Shown: positions 17,459 through 30,608, counted from the stretch's first letter. The stretch: 64,000 bases of DNA from Bradyrhizobium sp. LMTR 3 (GCF_001693485.1 NZ_MAXC01000003.1:62001-126000), one strand, 5' to 3'. The notes: generated by a model from the letters alone, not told the origin. Numbers and translations are program-made.

Positions 17459-17531
17459 GAGGAGGAACCGGCTAGGTGAACAGGGCTGAAAATCAAGGCG
17501 GGAGCGTAAAAAAGGGCCTGTTTTGCCCCCT

Positions 17532-17559
17532 CTTGAACGCCGTTTCACCCCTCCCATAT
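17532..17559 (+). promoter_or_regulatory. Candidate RpoH (sigma-32) heat-shock promoter
   Basis: CTTGAA at 17532-17537 and CCCATAT at 17553-17559 are separated by 15 bases and match the sigma-32 pattern. A transcript starting near 17567 would carry a leader of about 170 bases before hsp20, long enough for the repeat and hairpins described next. Confidence 0.65.
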
Positions 17560-17599
17560 CACTTCTGTGCAGGCCACTACCAGTGTTTCGGAACCGAAG

Positions 17600-17668
17600 C
17601 CAAGGCTTCAAAAACCAAGGCTTCAAAAACCAAGGCTTCAAAAACCAAGGCTCCAAAAACTGAGGCTG
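17600..17668. repeat. 15-bp tandem repeat in the hsp20 leader
   Basis: Four head-to-tail copies of CCAAGGCTTCAAAAA start at 17600, 17615, 17630 and 17645 (the last with one C for T), followed by a degenerate fifth. The array lies between the heat-shock promoter and the ROSE-type hairpin. It creates lookalike open frames on both strands (KASKT and FLKPW repeats) that I do not consider genes. Confidence 0.9.
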
Positions 17669-17669
17669 C

Positions 17670-17736
17670 ACGGGACTAAAGCCCGGCCCGATGGCGGGCG
17701 GGTAATTGCAACAGTCGCTCAATGGAGGACTATCCT
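17670..17736 (+). promoter_or_regulatory. ROSE-type RNA thermometer upstream of hsp20
   Basis: The final hairpin pairs AGUC (17713-17716) with GACU (17728-17731) and CUC (17718-17720) with GAG (17725-17727), leaving a single bulged G at 17717 and an AAUG loop. This buries the GGAGGA ribosome site. A UCGCU strand with one bulged G facing the ribosome site is the hallmark of ROSE elements, which melt at heat-shock temperature. A strong GC hairpin (CCCGGCCCG/CGGGCGGG, about 17682-17706) precedes it. Pairing is by eye. Confidence 0.78.
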
Positions 17737-18204
17737 ATGCGTACCTACGATCTTACCCCGTTTTATCGTTCCACCGTCGGCTTCGACCGCTTCTTTAACT
17801 TGCTCGATCAGGTGACCTCCGACGGCAGCCCCGGTTATCCGCCCTACAACATCGAGCGCACCGGTGAGAACGCCTACCGCATCAGCGTTGCGGTTTCCGG
17901 CTTCTCGCAGGGCGAGCTTTCGATCGTCGCGAAGGAAAACACGCTGACGATCAAGGGCGAGAAAACCGCCAACGAGAACGGCAAGGACAAATCCGAAGTG
18001 CTCTACCGCGGCATCGCCGCACGCGCCTTCGAGCGCGTCTTCCAGCTTGCCGATTTCGTGCAGGTGAAGAACGCCTCGCTCGAGAACGGCCTGCTCCACG
18101 TCGATCTCGTCCGCGAGATCCCCGAGGCCAAGAAGCCGCGCAGCATTCCGATCAATTCGGGCGCGCAGGCCCCGCAGGTGGTCGACGCTTCGGTCGCCGC
18201 GTAA
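17737..18204 (+). CDS. hsp20: Small heat-shock protein, Hsp20/IbpA family
   Basis: ATP-independent holdase chaperone of 155 residues that keeps unfolding proteins soluble during heat stress. The alpha-crystallin domain spans about residues 35-135, with YRISVAVSGFSQGELSI, the LYRGIAARAFERVFQLADFV block and the GLLHVDL(V) strand close to the conserved GxL motif. The N-terminus (MRTYDLTPFYRSTVGFDRFF) and class A bacterial features match IbpA-like rhizobial sHsps. ATG 17737 is chosen because GGAGGA lies seven bases upstream; the frame opens five codons earlier inside that ribosome site. Expression is probably controlled both by sigma-32 and by the RNA thermometer. A terminator follows. Confidence 0.94.
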   Translation: MRTYDLTPFYRSTVGFDRFFNLLDQVTSDGSPGYPPYNIERTGENAYRISVAVSGFSQGELSIVAKENTLTIKGEKTANENGKDKSEVLYRGIAARAFERVFQLADFVQVKNASLENGLLHVDLVREIPEAKKPRSIPINSGAQAPQVVDASVAA

Positions 18205-18240
18205 CACGGTAGGTTCAGCCGGTATTGGCTGAACACGAAA

Positions 18241-18269
18241 ACGCCCCGGGGAGACCGGGGCGTTTTTTT
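18241..18269 (+). terminator. Rho-independent terminator of hsp20
   Basis: A 9-bp stem ACGCCCCGG/CCGGGGCGT with loop GGAGA is followed by seven T. A smaller hairpin GTTCAGCC/GGCTGAAC (18213-18234) lies just before it. The same stem-loop recurs after the next gene at 19258. Confidence 0.93.
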
Positions 18270-18464
18270 GTGCGCGCATCACGAAGACGGCGCAATCCGG
18301 CTCCGCTCATTAACAGCGAATTTAAATGATGTGCGCTCCTGCAACGACTATTTGACCGCGTGCCTCGGCACCGGCGGCGCCGAGACGCGTAACGTTTGCA
18401 GTTCGACGACGTATTCACCTTCGCACCCAGCGCTTCAACAGACCTATCAAATCAGGAGAGATCG

Positions 18465-19241
18465 ATGACAAGGTTACGGATCGTTGCGGCGCTCGCCGCC
18501 AGTGTATTTGCAGGATCGTTTGGCGTACTCACCACGCCGGCACAGGCCGCGGCACCGGTCAAAGTGAAAAATGTCGTGCTGGTGCACGGCGCCTGGGCCG
18601 ACGGATCGAGCTGGTCGAAAGTCATTCCGCGGCTGCAGGCAGCGGGACTTCACGTCACGGCGGTCCAGAATCCGCTGACGTCGCTGGAAGATTCCGTAGC
18701 CGCCACACGCCGCGCGCTGGCGCAACAGGACGGTCCGACCGTGCTGGTGGCGCATTCCTGGGGCGGCACCGTGATCAGCGAAGTAGGCACCGACCCGAAG
18801 GTCACGGGGCTGGTCTATATCGCGGCGCGCGCGCCCGATGCGGGCGAGGATTTTGTCGCGCTCTCGCAGAAGTTTCCGGCCGGCCCGGCGCGCGCGGGCG
18901 TTCAGGAACATGACGGCTTCACCAAATTGTCGGAGGACGCGTTCCTGAAATACTTTGCCAATGGCGTCGACCGGAAGACGGCGGAAGTCCTCTACGCCGT
19001 GCAGGAGCCGACCGCGGCATCCCTGTTCGCCGGCCGCACCACCGCTGCCGCCTGGCGCAGCAAGCCGAGCTGGTACGCCGTGTCGAAACAGGACTACACC
19101 ATCAATCCCGATCTCGAGCGGTATCTCGCCAAGCGGATGAATGCCACGACGGTCGAGCTGGAGGCCGGCCACCTGTCACTGGTCTCTCAGGCCGACAAGG
19201 TCGCCGACCTGATCCTGGCCGCCGCCGGCCAGCACGAATAG
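18465..19241 (+). CDS. Secreted alpha/beta hydrolase
   Basis: A 258-residue hydrolase with a Sec-type signal peptide (hydrophobic core, TPAQA near residue 28). The fold motifs are VLVHGAWADGSSW, the nucleophile elbow AHSWGG (Ser about residue 104) and a late His in AGHLSLVSQ. It belongs to the EstC/salicylate esterase-like group of small alpha/beta hydrolases often annotated without substrate. ATG 18465 is chosen because AGGAGAG lies just upstream; the frame extends to 18396 without such support. It is flanked on both sides by the same terminator sequence, so it forms its own unit. Confidence 0.87.
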   Translation: MTRLRIVAALAASVFAGSFGVLTTPAQAAAPVKVKNVVLVHGAWADGSSWSKVIPRLQAAGLHVTAVQNPLTSLEDSVAATRRALAQQDGPTVLVAHSWGGTVISEVGTDPKVTGLVYIAARAPDAGEDFVALSQKFPAGPARAGVQEHDGFTKLSEDAFLKYFANGVDRKTAEVLYAVQEPTAASLFAGRTTAAAWRSKPSWYAVSKQDYTINPDLERYLAKRMNATTVELEAGHLSLVSQADKVADLILAAAGQHE

Positions 19242-19253
19242 CTCTTCGCAATG

Positions 19254-19285
19254 AAAAACGCCCCGGGGAGACCGGGGCGTTCTTG
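19254..19285. terminator. Bidirectional terminator between convergent genes
   Basis: Stem ACGCCCCGG (19258-19266) and CCGGGGCGT (19272-19280) with loop GGAGA. TTCTTGT follows on the plus strand and TTTTT on the minus strand, so it can serve both the hydrolase and the convergent gene ending at 19324. The hairpin is identical to that at 18241. Confidence 0.85.
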
Positions 19286-19289
19286 TGGC

Positions 19290-19317
19290 TGTCGTCCCTG
19301 CGAACCCAGGGATGACG
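19290..19317. repeat. Short copy of the GTCGTCCCTGCGAACG repeat
   Basis: The sequence GTCGTCCCTGCGAACCCAGGGATGACG is a compact palindrome related to the longer element at 37273-37391. It separates the terminator from the end of the minus-strand gene. Confidence 0.55.
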
Positions 19318-19323
19318 GTAGAG

Positions 19324-20067
19324 TTACTCCAGCCCCTGCACGTCAGGCATCGCCTGCGTCGGCGCAATCTGCGGGGCGGGCTTGGCCGGGACCGAACCCG
19401 TCACCGCCGGCGACGCTGCGGCCTGAACTTCGGTCGGCTTCGGCGCAGGCGCTGCAGCCTGCTTGACCGGCGCCGGTGCAGGTTTGGCGGCGACCGGACT
19501 GGCCTTCGGCATCGGCACCGCGCGGCTCGCGACATGGGGGGCTGGCCGCTGCGGCCGCGTCGCGGCCTGGACGTTGGCCGGGGTGGCCGGCGCATGGGCC
19601 TGCGGCGGCGGAGCCCCCGGAGTTGCCGGAAGCGCGCTGTGCTCCTCGTAGAAATTATCGCCCATCCGATGGGACGGCACGAAACGGATGATCCGGCCGT
19701 TGCGTGCGTCGATTACCAGCCGGCCGTCCTCGCCGCCGCGGTCGAGCGCCGCAATCGTGTAGACCAAGCCGCGCAGCCTCGGGATACCGAGCGGCGAGAA
19801 TCCGTTATCGCGCAGCACGGAATAGACTTCGGTCGACGGCAACAGTCCCGGACCGTCTCCATACTGCGGCACGGCTCCGTAGCGCGGCCCAGGCTCGTAG
19901 TACGGCCCGGGAACCGGTTGCGGTGCCACCGCATAGGGAGCGTCGAAATCCGATGCCGCCCTGTATGGCGAGCGCCCGATCTCATAAGGCCCGGGCACCT
20001 GCGCCTGCGCGCCGCCCGCAAGAAGGACCAGTCCCGCCGCCAAAGATCCCGTGAACAACTTCATCAC
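19324..20067 (-). CDS. Secreted Pro/Ala-rich protein with a PepSY-like segment
   Basis: I do not know a named function. The 247-residue product has a signal peptide (hydrophobic core ending GGAQAQ near residue 23), a Tyr/Pro-rich region (about 25-75), a folded segment (about 78-130: VYSVLRDNGFSPLGIP ... LVIDARNGRIIRFVP) that resembles a PepSY repeat, and a long low-complexity Pro/Ala/Lys tail. Similar proteins are frequent in Bradyrhizobium. The tail may span the periplasm or contact the wall. GGAG precedes the ATG. Composition of the tail explains the many open frames on the opposite strand. Confidence 0.8.
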   Translation of the reverse strand: MMKLFTGSLAAGLVLLAGGAQAQVPGPYEIGRSPYRAASDFDAPYAVAPQPVPGPYYEPGPRYGAVPQYGDGPGLLPSTEVYSVLRDNGFSPLGIPRLRGLVYTIAALDRGGEDGRLVIDARNGRIIRFVPSHRMGDNFYEEHSALPATPGAPPPQAHAPATPANVQAATRPQRPAPHVASRAVPMPKASPVAAKPAPAPVKQAAAPAPKPTEVQAAASPAVTGSVPAKPAPQIAPTQAMPDVQGLE

Positions 20068-20544
20068 CGAAAGCTCCTGTAAGCCCCGCAGCCTCCGGAC
20101 CGTAGCCGGAGCATTTTGCTCACTCGTCGACGGCCCGGGGCGAATTTCATTGCGAAATCCGGCGGTCCTTGGGCCGGATCGGGGCGCCGCTGCCGCAAAC
20201 CTCCAGCGGGCGGCTTTTCCCCCAGGCTAGCAGGCGTCGATCCGCATGCGAGCGAGGACTTTCACGCGCTTGTGTGATAAAGAAAAATTTGGCATGGTCG
20301 AAGTTAGGACAGTATCACTGTCTCAATTGCGGAGCCGTCCCGGCACAGGGATTGCAACGAAACCGTGGCGACACGAGCTCCAGGGCAGTGCAGGCAAGGC
20401 CGTTCCTCAGGGACGTTGAACGCCCAAGCCTGAATTTAAGAAATTGCGGCTCGCGGCGGACGAGCGGTGGCCCGGGGGGTGCCGCAAGCGTCCAAGGTGC
20501 GCCGACGATGCGGTGAGGCCCTTAGCCTTTTTGAGAGGAATGAG
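20068..20544. other. Intergenic region upstream of gltB
   Basis: A gap of 477 bases without a gene, holding the divergent control regions of the secreted protein and gltB. The one clear symmetric site is GACAGT-ATC-ACTGTC at 20308-20322. It lies within an AT-richer stretch (20276-20330, TGTGATAAAGAAAAATTTGG) that could be promoter, about 220 bases before the gltB start. I cannot name a regulator. Confidence 0.4.
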
Positions 20545-25278
<4,734 letters not shown>

Positions 25279-25284
25279 ACCTTA

Positions 25285-25388
25285 AACCCTCATGGTGAGG
25301 AGGCGCGAAGCGCCGTCTCGAACCGTGAGGCCAACACACGGGCCTTCATCCTTCGAGACGCGGCGCATGCCGCTCCTCAGGATGAGGG
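25285..25388. repeat. Palindromic repeat, family B copy 2, between gltB and gltD
   Basis: The 104-base element has the same ends as that at 11516 (CCCTCATGGTGAGGAG and CTCCTCAGGATGAGGG) and the TTCGAGACG core. It occupies two thirds of the 154-base gltB-gltD gap and could fold into a hairpin in the shared transcript. Confidence 0.82.
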
Positions 25389-25432
25389 TCGAGCGAACAG
25401 ACGAACGAGAGATGCAGGGGCATCAGGGTTTA

Positions 25433-26890
25433 ATGGGCAAGATCACAGGTTTCCTCGAGATCGACCGGAACGAACGCAAGTATGCGCCGGTCGCCGAGCG
25501 GTTGAAGCATTATCGCGAATTCGTCATTCCGCTGAGCGAGAAGGACACCCGCGACCAGGCCGCGCGCTGCATGAACTGCGGCATCCCCTATTGCCACGGC
25601 ACCGGCTCGGTGGCGCCGGGTACGCCGGGCTGCCCGGTCAATAACCAGATCCCCGATTTCAACGACCTCGTTTATCAGGGCAACTGGGAAGAAGCCTCGC
25701 GCAACTTGCACTCGACCAACAATTTCCCGGAGTTCACCGGCCGCATCTGCCCGGCGCCGTGCGAGGCATCCTGCACGCTGAACATCGACGACAACCCGGT
25801 CACCATCAAGACGATCGAATGCGCGATCGTCGACCGCGCCTGGGACAATGGCTGGCTGAAGCCGGAAGTCGCGCCGGCCAAGACCGGCAAGAAGGTCGCG
25901 GTCGTCGGCTCCGGACCTGCAGGCCTTGCGGCCGCGCAGCAGCTCGCGCGCGCCGGCCACGACGTCCACGTCTACGAGAAGTTCGCCAAGGCCGGCGGAT
26001 TGCTTCGTTACGGCATTCCCGATTTCAAGATGGAAAAGCACATCATCGACCGCCGCGTGACGCAAATGGAGGCCGAGGGCGTGACGTTCCATTACGGCGT
26101 CCATATCGGCGGCACTTCACAAGGCGCGATCGATCCGCGCGAGCTGCTCAACCAGTATGACGCGGTAGCCTTGACCGGCGGCGCCGAAGCCGGCCGCGAT
26201 CTGCCGATCCCCGGCCGTGATCTCGACGGCATCCATTTTGCGATGGACTTCCTGCCGCAGCAAAACCGCCGCGTCTCCTCCGAGCCGCTCGGCGACGTCA
26301 AGGATATCCTGGCCGGCGGCAAGCATGTCGTCGTGATCGGCGGTGGCGACACCGGCTCCGACTGCATCGGAACCTCGTTCCGGCAGGGTGCGAAGTCCGT
26401 AACTCAGCTCGAAATCATGCCGGCGCCACCCGAGCACGAGAACAAGGGTGTGACCTGGCCGAACTGGCCGTTGAAGATGCGGACCTCGTCGAGCCAGGCC
26501 GAGGGCGCGAGCCGCGAATTCGCCGTGCTGACGCAAAAATTCTCCGGTATCGACGGCAAGGTGCAAAAGCTGCATTGCGTGAAAGTCGACGACAAGTTCA
26601 AACCGATTGCGGGCACCGAATTCGAGCTCGAAGCGCAGCTCGTGCTGCTCGCCATGGGCTTCGTGCATCCGGTACACGAAGGCATGCTGAAGACGCTCGG
26701 CGTCGACCTCGACCAGCGCGGCAACGTCCGCGCCAACATGGCCGACTACAAGACCTCGCTGCCGAACGTCTTCTCCGCAGGCGACATGCGCCGCGGGCAA
26801 TCGCTGGTGGTGTGGGCAATCCGCGAAGGCCGCCTGTGCGCGCGAGCGATCGATCAGTATCTGATGGGGACGACGACGCTCCCGCGCTAG
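25433..26890 (+). CDS. gltD: Glutamate synthase (NADPH), small subunit
   Basis: Supplies electrons from NADPH through FAD and 4Fe-4S clusters to GltB. The 485-residue protein has the N-terminal cluster cysteines ([34 protein letters not shown]), the FAD-binding [21 protein letters not shown] dinucleotide fold near residue 150, the NADPH-binding [16 protein letters not shown] fold near 300 and the C-terminal FAD motif [21 protein letters not shown] 25433 ([10 protein letters not shown]) matches family N-termini; an in-frame ATG at 25412 adds seven residues and has a somewhat better purine run upstream. The frame further upstream is only the repeat. Confidence 0.97.
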   Translation: MGKITGFLEIDRNERKYAPVAERLKHYREFVIPLSEKDTRDQAARCMNCGIPYCHGTGSVAPGTPGCPVNNQIPDFNDLVYQGNWEEASRNLHSTNNFPEFTGRICPAPCEASCTLNIDDNPVTIKTIECAIVDRAWDNGWLKPEVAPAKTGKKVAVVGSGPAGLAAAQQLARAGHDVHVYEKFAKAGGLLRYGIPDFKMEKHIIDRRVTQMEAEGVTFHYGVHIGGTSQGAIDPRELLNQYDAVALTGGAEAGRDLPIPGRDLDGIHFAMDFLPQQNRRVSSEPLGDVKDILAGGKHVVVIGGGDTGSDCIGTSFRQGAKSVTQLEIMPAPPEHENKGVTWPNWPLKMRTSSSQAEGASREFAVLTQKFSGIDGKVQKLHCVKVDDKFKPIAGTEFELEAQLVLLAMGFVHPVHEGMLKTLGVDLDQRGNVRANMADYKTSLPNVFSAGDMRRGQSLVVWAIREGRLCARAIDQYLMGTTTLPR

Positions 26891-26929
26891 GCTGCGCGTT
26901 ACTCGACGTAACATCGGCCATCACGCAAG

Positions 26930-27037
26930 CTGTCATCACCCGCGAAGGCGGGTGATCCAGTATTCCAGAGACGTCCGTGAAATTCACATAAAGCCGCGGC
27001 GTACTGGATGCCCCGCCTGCGCGGGGCATGACAAGTG
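26930..27037. repeat. Palindromic repeat, family E copy 1
   Basis: The element runs from TGTCATCACCCGCGAAGGCGGGTGATCCAGTA to GTACTGGATGCCCCGCCTGCGCGGGGCATGACA. Two GC hairpins flank a GTACTGGAT/ATCCAGTA pairing. A related element lies at 34013-34148. It separates the convergent gltD and outer-membrane genes. Confidence 0.8.
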
Positions 27038-27059
27038 GAGGGCGGTGCGAGAGCAGCCC

Positions 27060-28763
27060 TCAGTTCTGCAATCTCACCCCCAGCATCACCACCGTCGACG
27101 CCGTGCTGTTCCCCGCCAGGTTCGAATCCAGCCAGTCGCGCCGCAGCGTACCCCTGAGCCAGACATTACGGTTCATCTTGTAGATGGCCTCGCCTGACAC
27201 CGCGTAGATCTTGTCGCGCCTCGGATTGCCCTGATAGTCGAGCGAACCCCAGGTGAACTTGCCGATCGCGGTCAGCCAGCGGCGGAAGTCGTGGTCGACT
27301 TCGACGGTGTAGACATGCGTCAGGACGCCCGACGTGCCTGGCAGCGTGGTCTCCGTGATCGTGGTGTCGGAATAGAATTTTGCCGTCGTCAGCGGCGTTG
27401 CGGTCCAAACCAGCGAGGACGAGACGAGCAGGCCTTCCAGGCGATCGAGCCTCGGATCGACGTAGTCGCGCGCGGCATAGCCGACGGCGATTTCGCCGGT
27501 CAATAGCCGCGAGAATTCGAAGCTGGTGCCGCCCTTGACGTAGCCGCCACTGGAATCGCGCGCAAATCCGCTGCGGTCGAGCCTGACGTCATGCACGCGG
27601 CTGTCGCCCTGCACTTCCACGAACGGCTTTATGCCCGGCTTCAAATCATAGCTGACGCGGCCGACGCCGCCGTACTGGTTGAAGTTGCGGTCGTCGTTGG
27701 TCGTCGAAGTGCCATCGGTGAGCTTCGAATTGGTATAGTCGGTGCGGTCGACGGTGGCGCCGGCGGAAACCTGCAGCCGGTTGAAGCTCTGGTCGACGCC
27801 GATAGTGGTGCCCAGCGTGGTGTAGATCGGATATCTGGCAAGGCCAGCCTGCACGTTCGGGCTGCCGGGATTGTCCGTCGAGACGAACAAGCGTCCCTGC
27901 GCGGTCAGCCTGGTGTCGCGGCTGACGTCGAGCCGGCCGTCGACATGGCCGATGAAGTTGGGCCGGTCGACATCGAGCGGCGCCGACAGCGGCGTGCCGT
28001 CCGCGTTCGGCGTGAGATTGCTGCCGTAGCCGGTGAAGGAGCCGCGGAGATCGGCCACCAGCGCGTGGCGCTCCCAGTCGGAGACCGCCAAAAATTCCGG
28101 CGCGATCACATAGAACGGCTTGCCTTGCGCTGGGACGAGCCGGCCGGGATTAGTGTCGTAGCCGCTCGAGAATTCGACCGCGGATTTGATCAGGAAGCTG
28201 CCGGCGTAGTCGCCGACCGCGCCGAACGGATCGTCATCGATCCTGAGACGCTTGCGCGGCGGCTGTCCCACCACCGCTCCCGCCATCGCCGGCGGGATCG
28301 GGGTTTTGTGCGCTGATTCCGATGGGGGAATCGACAGCCGAAGCCGCGCGTTCGCCGCAATCGGCGGCGGCGGACTACCGGGTCCGACCGGCGGCTTCGG
28401 CTTCGCCTGCCCCGGATAGTATTTCGGTTTCTTGCGCTTGCGGTTGAGCGAATCGTAGCCGATGTCGGCTGCGCCGCTCGCGGCCGGCAGACCGTATTTC
28501 GGGATCTGTCCGATCCGCGACGGCGCGGGCTTGTCGCTCTCTTGCAGCTTCGGGCTGTTGAGAGGATCGTTCACCTCTGCCGCCGTCCGGCGCAGCGGCG
28601 AATCGGGCGGCAGCATCTGACTGGTGCGCCTTGAGCTGAACAGGTCCGGGGTGACGGTTTGCGCTCGCGCTGCGGTTCCGGTCAGGGCGATCAGCGCAAG
28701 GCACGGCAAGGCTGCGCGGAAGAGGCGCGCGCGGCCGTTCCGGCCCGATGCAGGCCCCGCCAT
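27060..28763 (-). CDS. Outer-membrane beta-barrel protein
   Basis: A 567-residue exported protein with signal peptide (basic RNGRARLFR start, hydrophobic core, TAARAQ near residue 32). A periplasmic Pro/Lys-rich linker of about 150 residues (KPKPPVGPGSPPPP) comes next. From about residue 195 to the end there are alternating amphipathic strands rich in Tyr, Asp and Thr, closing with the aromatic/Asn terminus VMLGVRLQN typical of barrels. It fits the BBP2-type outer-membrane group seen with exopolysaccharide genes, but no such genes are here. ATG 28763 gives a proper signal peptide. Divergent from kdsD. Confidence 0.85.
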   Translation of the reverse strand: MAGPASGRNGRARLFRAALPCLALIALTGTAARAQTVTPDLFSSRRTSQMLPPDSPLRRTAAEVNDPLNSPKLQESDKPAPSRIGQIPKYGLPAASGAADIGYDSLNRKRKKPKYYPGQAKPKPPVGPGSPPPPIAANARLRLSIPPSESAHKTPIPPAMAGAVVGQPPRKRLRIDDDPFGAVGDYAGSFLIKSAVEFSSGYDTNPGRLVPAQGKPFYVIAPEFLAVSDWERHALVADLRGSFTGYGSNLTPNADGTPLSAPLDVDRPNFIGHVDGRLDVSRDTRLTAQGRLFVSTDNPGSPNVQAGLARYPIYTTLGTTIGVDQSFNRLQVSAGATVDRTDYTNSKLTDGTSTTNDDRNFNQYGGVGRVSYDLKPGIKPFVEVQGDSRVHDVRLDRSGFARDSSGGYVKGGTSFEFSRLLTGEIAVGYAARDYVDPRLDRLEGLLVSSSLVWTATPLTTAKFYSDTTITETTLPGTSGVLTHVYTVEVDHDFRRWLTAIGKFTWGSLDYQGNPRRDKIYAVSGEAIYKMNRNVWLRGTLRRDWLDSNLAGNSTASTVVMLGVRLQN

Positions 28764-28955
28764 CACGATAAAATATACCCCAACAAAAACAGACACTTGG
28801 TGGACGCACGCCGAACGCTCGCGGAACACGTCGTTAATGGAGTTAAAACAATTATGGTTAATGAGCCGTTGAGGGCGGCAGCCCGCGTCGCTTCCCCGGA
28901 CAGCCCATGCTATGCAGGGGTTCGGGGCGCGAAGCCCTCCTTCCCTGGGGCAGAC

Positions 28956-29969
28956 ATGGCCAATCCGAATCCGCTGATGGTACAATCATCCGGCTCTGAA
29001 CCCGCTGATGCCGCCGTCCTATCGGCGCTGCGCACGCTCGATGCCGAGGGCAGCGGCATCGCCGCGATCGCGGCGGCGCTGCAGTCCGACCTTCGCGCAC
29101 CCTTTGTCGCCGCCGTCGATCTGATCCGGAACGCCAAGGGACGGCTGATCGTCACCGGGCTCGGCAAGTCGGGCCATATCGGCCGCAAGATCGCCGCGAC
29201 CTTCGCCTCCACCGGCACGCCCGCCTTCTTCGTCCATGCGGCCGAAGCGAGCCATGGCGACCTCGGCATGATCACGCCGGACGATGTCATCCTGGCGCTA
29301 TCGTGGTCCGGCGAGCAGCCGGAGATGAAGAATCTGATCACCTATGCCAAGCGCTTCCGCATTCCCGTGATCGCCATGACGGCGGAGCGCGAATCTTCCC
29401 TCGCCAAGGCGGCCGGCATCGCGCTGACGCTGCCGAAGGCGCGCGAGGCCTGCCCGCACAACCTCGCGCCGACCACCTCCTCCCTGATGATGCTGGCGCT
29501 CGGCGACGCGCTGGCGATCGCATTGCTGGAAGGCCGCGGCTTTACCTCGGTCGATTTCAGCGTGCTGCATCCCGGCGGCAAGCTCGGCGCGCTCCTCAAA
29601 TACACCCGCGACCTCATGCATACCGGCGACGCGGTGCCGCTGAAGCCGCTCGGCACCAAGATGTCCGAGGCGCTGGTCGAGATGACGTCCAAGGGCTTTG
29701 GCTGTGTCGGTATTGTCGACGCACGCGGACACATCGTCGGCATCGTCACCGACGGCGATTTGCGCCGCCATATGGGGCCGCAGCTCATGTCGGCCACCGT
29801 CGACGAGGTGATGACGAGGAATCCGAAGACGATCGACCGCGACGTGCTGGCCGGCGAGGCGCTGGAGATCCTCAACTCCTCGAAGATCACGACACTGATC
29901 GTGACCGACGCCAATAAGCCGATCGGCATCGTGCACCTGCACGATTTCCTGCGCGCGGGCGTGGCGTAG
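28956..29969 (+). CDS. kdsD: Arabinose-5-phosphate isomerase, KpsF/GutQ family
   Basis: Interconverts ribulose-5-phosphate and arabinose-5-phosphate, the first step to the Kdo sugar of lipopolysaccharide. The 337-residue protein has a SIS domain (about residues 40-175: VTGLGKSGHIGRKIAATFASTGTPAFFVHAAEASHGDLGM) and two CBS domains (about 210-330, SKGFGCVGIVDARGHIVGIVTDGDLRRHM). Lys in GLGKSGH and His in HAAEASHGD are active-site residues in the family. ATG 28956 follows family alignment; an in-frame ATG at 28854 would add 34 residues. No other Kdo genes are adjacent. It ends six bases before a palindromic repeat. Confidence 0.92.
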   Translation: MANPNPLMVQSSGSEPADAAVLSALRTLDAEGSGIAAIAAALQSDLRAPFVAAVDLIRNAKGRLIVTGLGKSGHIGRKIAATFASTGTPAFFVHAAEASHGDLGMITPDDVILALSWSGEQPEMKNLITYAKRFRIPVIAMTAERESSLAKAAGIALTLPKAREACPHNLAPTTSSLMMLALGDALAIALLEGRGFTSVDFSVLHPGGKLGALLKYTRDLMHTGDAVPLKPLGTKMSEALVEMTSKGFGCVGIVDARGHIVGIVTDGDLRRHMGPQLMSATVDEVMTRNPKTIDRDVLAGEALEILNSSKITTLIVTDANKPIGIVHLHDFLRAGVA

Positions 29970-29974
29970 GGTCC

Positions 29975-30056
29975 CCGTCGTTCCGGGGCACGCGAAGCGT
30001 GAACCCGGAACCTCGAGATTCCGGGTTCGATGCTACGCATCGCCCCGGAATGACGG
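29975..30056. repeat. Mosaic palindromic repeat, family A copy 2
   Basis: An 82-base element (CCGTCGTTCCGGGG ... CCCCGGAATGACGG) with CCCGGAACCTCGAGATTCCGGG and GATGCTACGCATC inside. It lies between kdsD and the convergent AhpD-like gene, whose last eight codons and stop fall inside it. Confidence 0.85.
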
Positions 30057-30608
30057 TCGGAGCGGAAACCGCGCCGCGTTCTCCTCCAGCGGCAGCGCCA
30101 GTCCGTTCGCGAGATACGACACGGTGCGATAGAATCCGCACAGCAGGATGATCTCGAATATTTTCGCCTCGTCGTAGTGCGCCGACAGCGCCGCGAATTC
30201 GGCGTCATCAAGCGTGGCGCGCTCGTGCAGCGCATCGACCGCGGCGATCAGGGCCTGCTCGGCCGGCGACCAGCATGCGTCGGTGGCGGCGCCGAGCACG
30301 GTGGCGCGGACCTGCTCTTCCGTCAGATGCGCGGCTTCCGCGAACGTCGTGACATGCACGCCCCATTCGTACTCGCAGCCTGTTCGCGCGCAGGTGCGGT
30401 CGATGACGATCTCGCGTTCCCGTAAACTGAGCGGCCCGCGATCCAGCAGGCTGCCGTCGCGGAATTTCTCCCAGGCGCGCGCATTGCCGGCCATGACGCG
30501 AAACAGCACGAGCGGCGGCGCGCCGCGCATGATGCGGTCGAACTGCTCGGCAATGTCAGGTGCATAAGGCGGCTCAAGTGGCGCGATGCGCGGCATGGTT
30601 TGTGACAC
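30033..30608 (-). CDS. Carboxymuconolactone decarboxylase/AhpD-like family protein
   Basis: A 191-residue helical protein of the AhpD-like fold. The core REIVIDRTCARTGCEYEWGVHVTTF contains the conserved Glu, Cys and His of the family. However, the CxxC redox pair of true AhpD is replaced by CEYE, so a simple thiol peroxidase role is doubtful. The start is a GTG at 30608 with AAGGAG seven bases upstream; an ATG four codons later is the alternative. The last codons (LRPSFRGDA) and the stop lie within the palindromic repeat at 29975. A perfect operator-like palindrome overlaps the ribosome site. Confidence 0.85.
   Translation of the reverse strand: MSQTMPRIAPLEPPYAPDIAEQFDRIMRGAPPLVLFRVMAGNARAWEKFRDGSLLDRGPLSLREREIVIDRTCARTGCEYEWGVHVTTFAEAAHLTEEQVRATVLGAATDACWSPAEQALIAAVDALHERATLDDAEFAALSAHYDEAKIFEIILLCGFYRTVSYLANGLALPLEENAARFPLRPSFRGDA

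Noticed and set aside
17459..17722. Upstream extension of the lipase-like gene with FLKPW repeats, and a plus-strand frame with KASKT repeats
   Set aside because: Both are translations of the 15-bp tandem array in the hsp20 leader. The array contains no spacer diversity, so it is not a CRISPR either.
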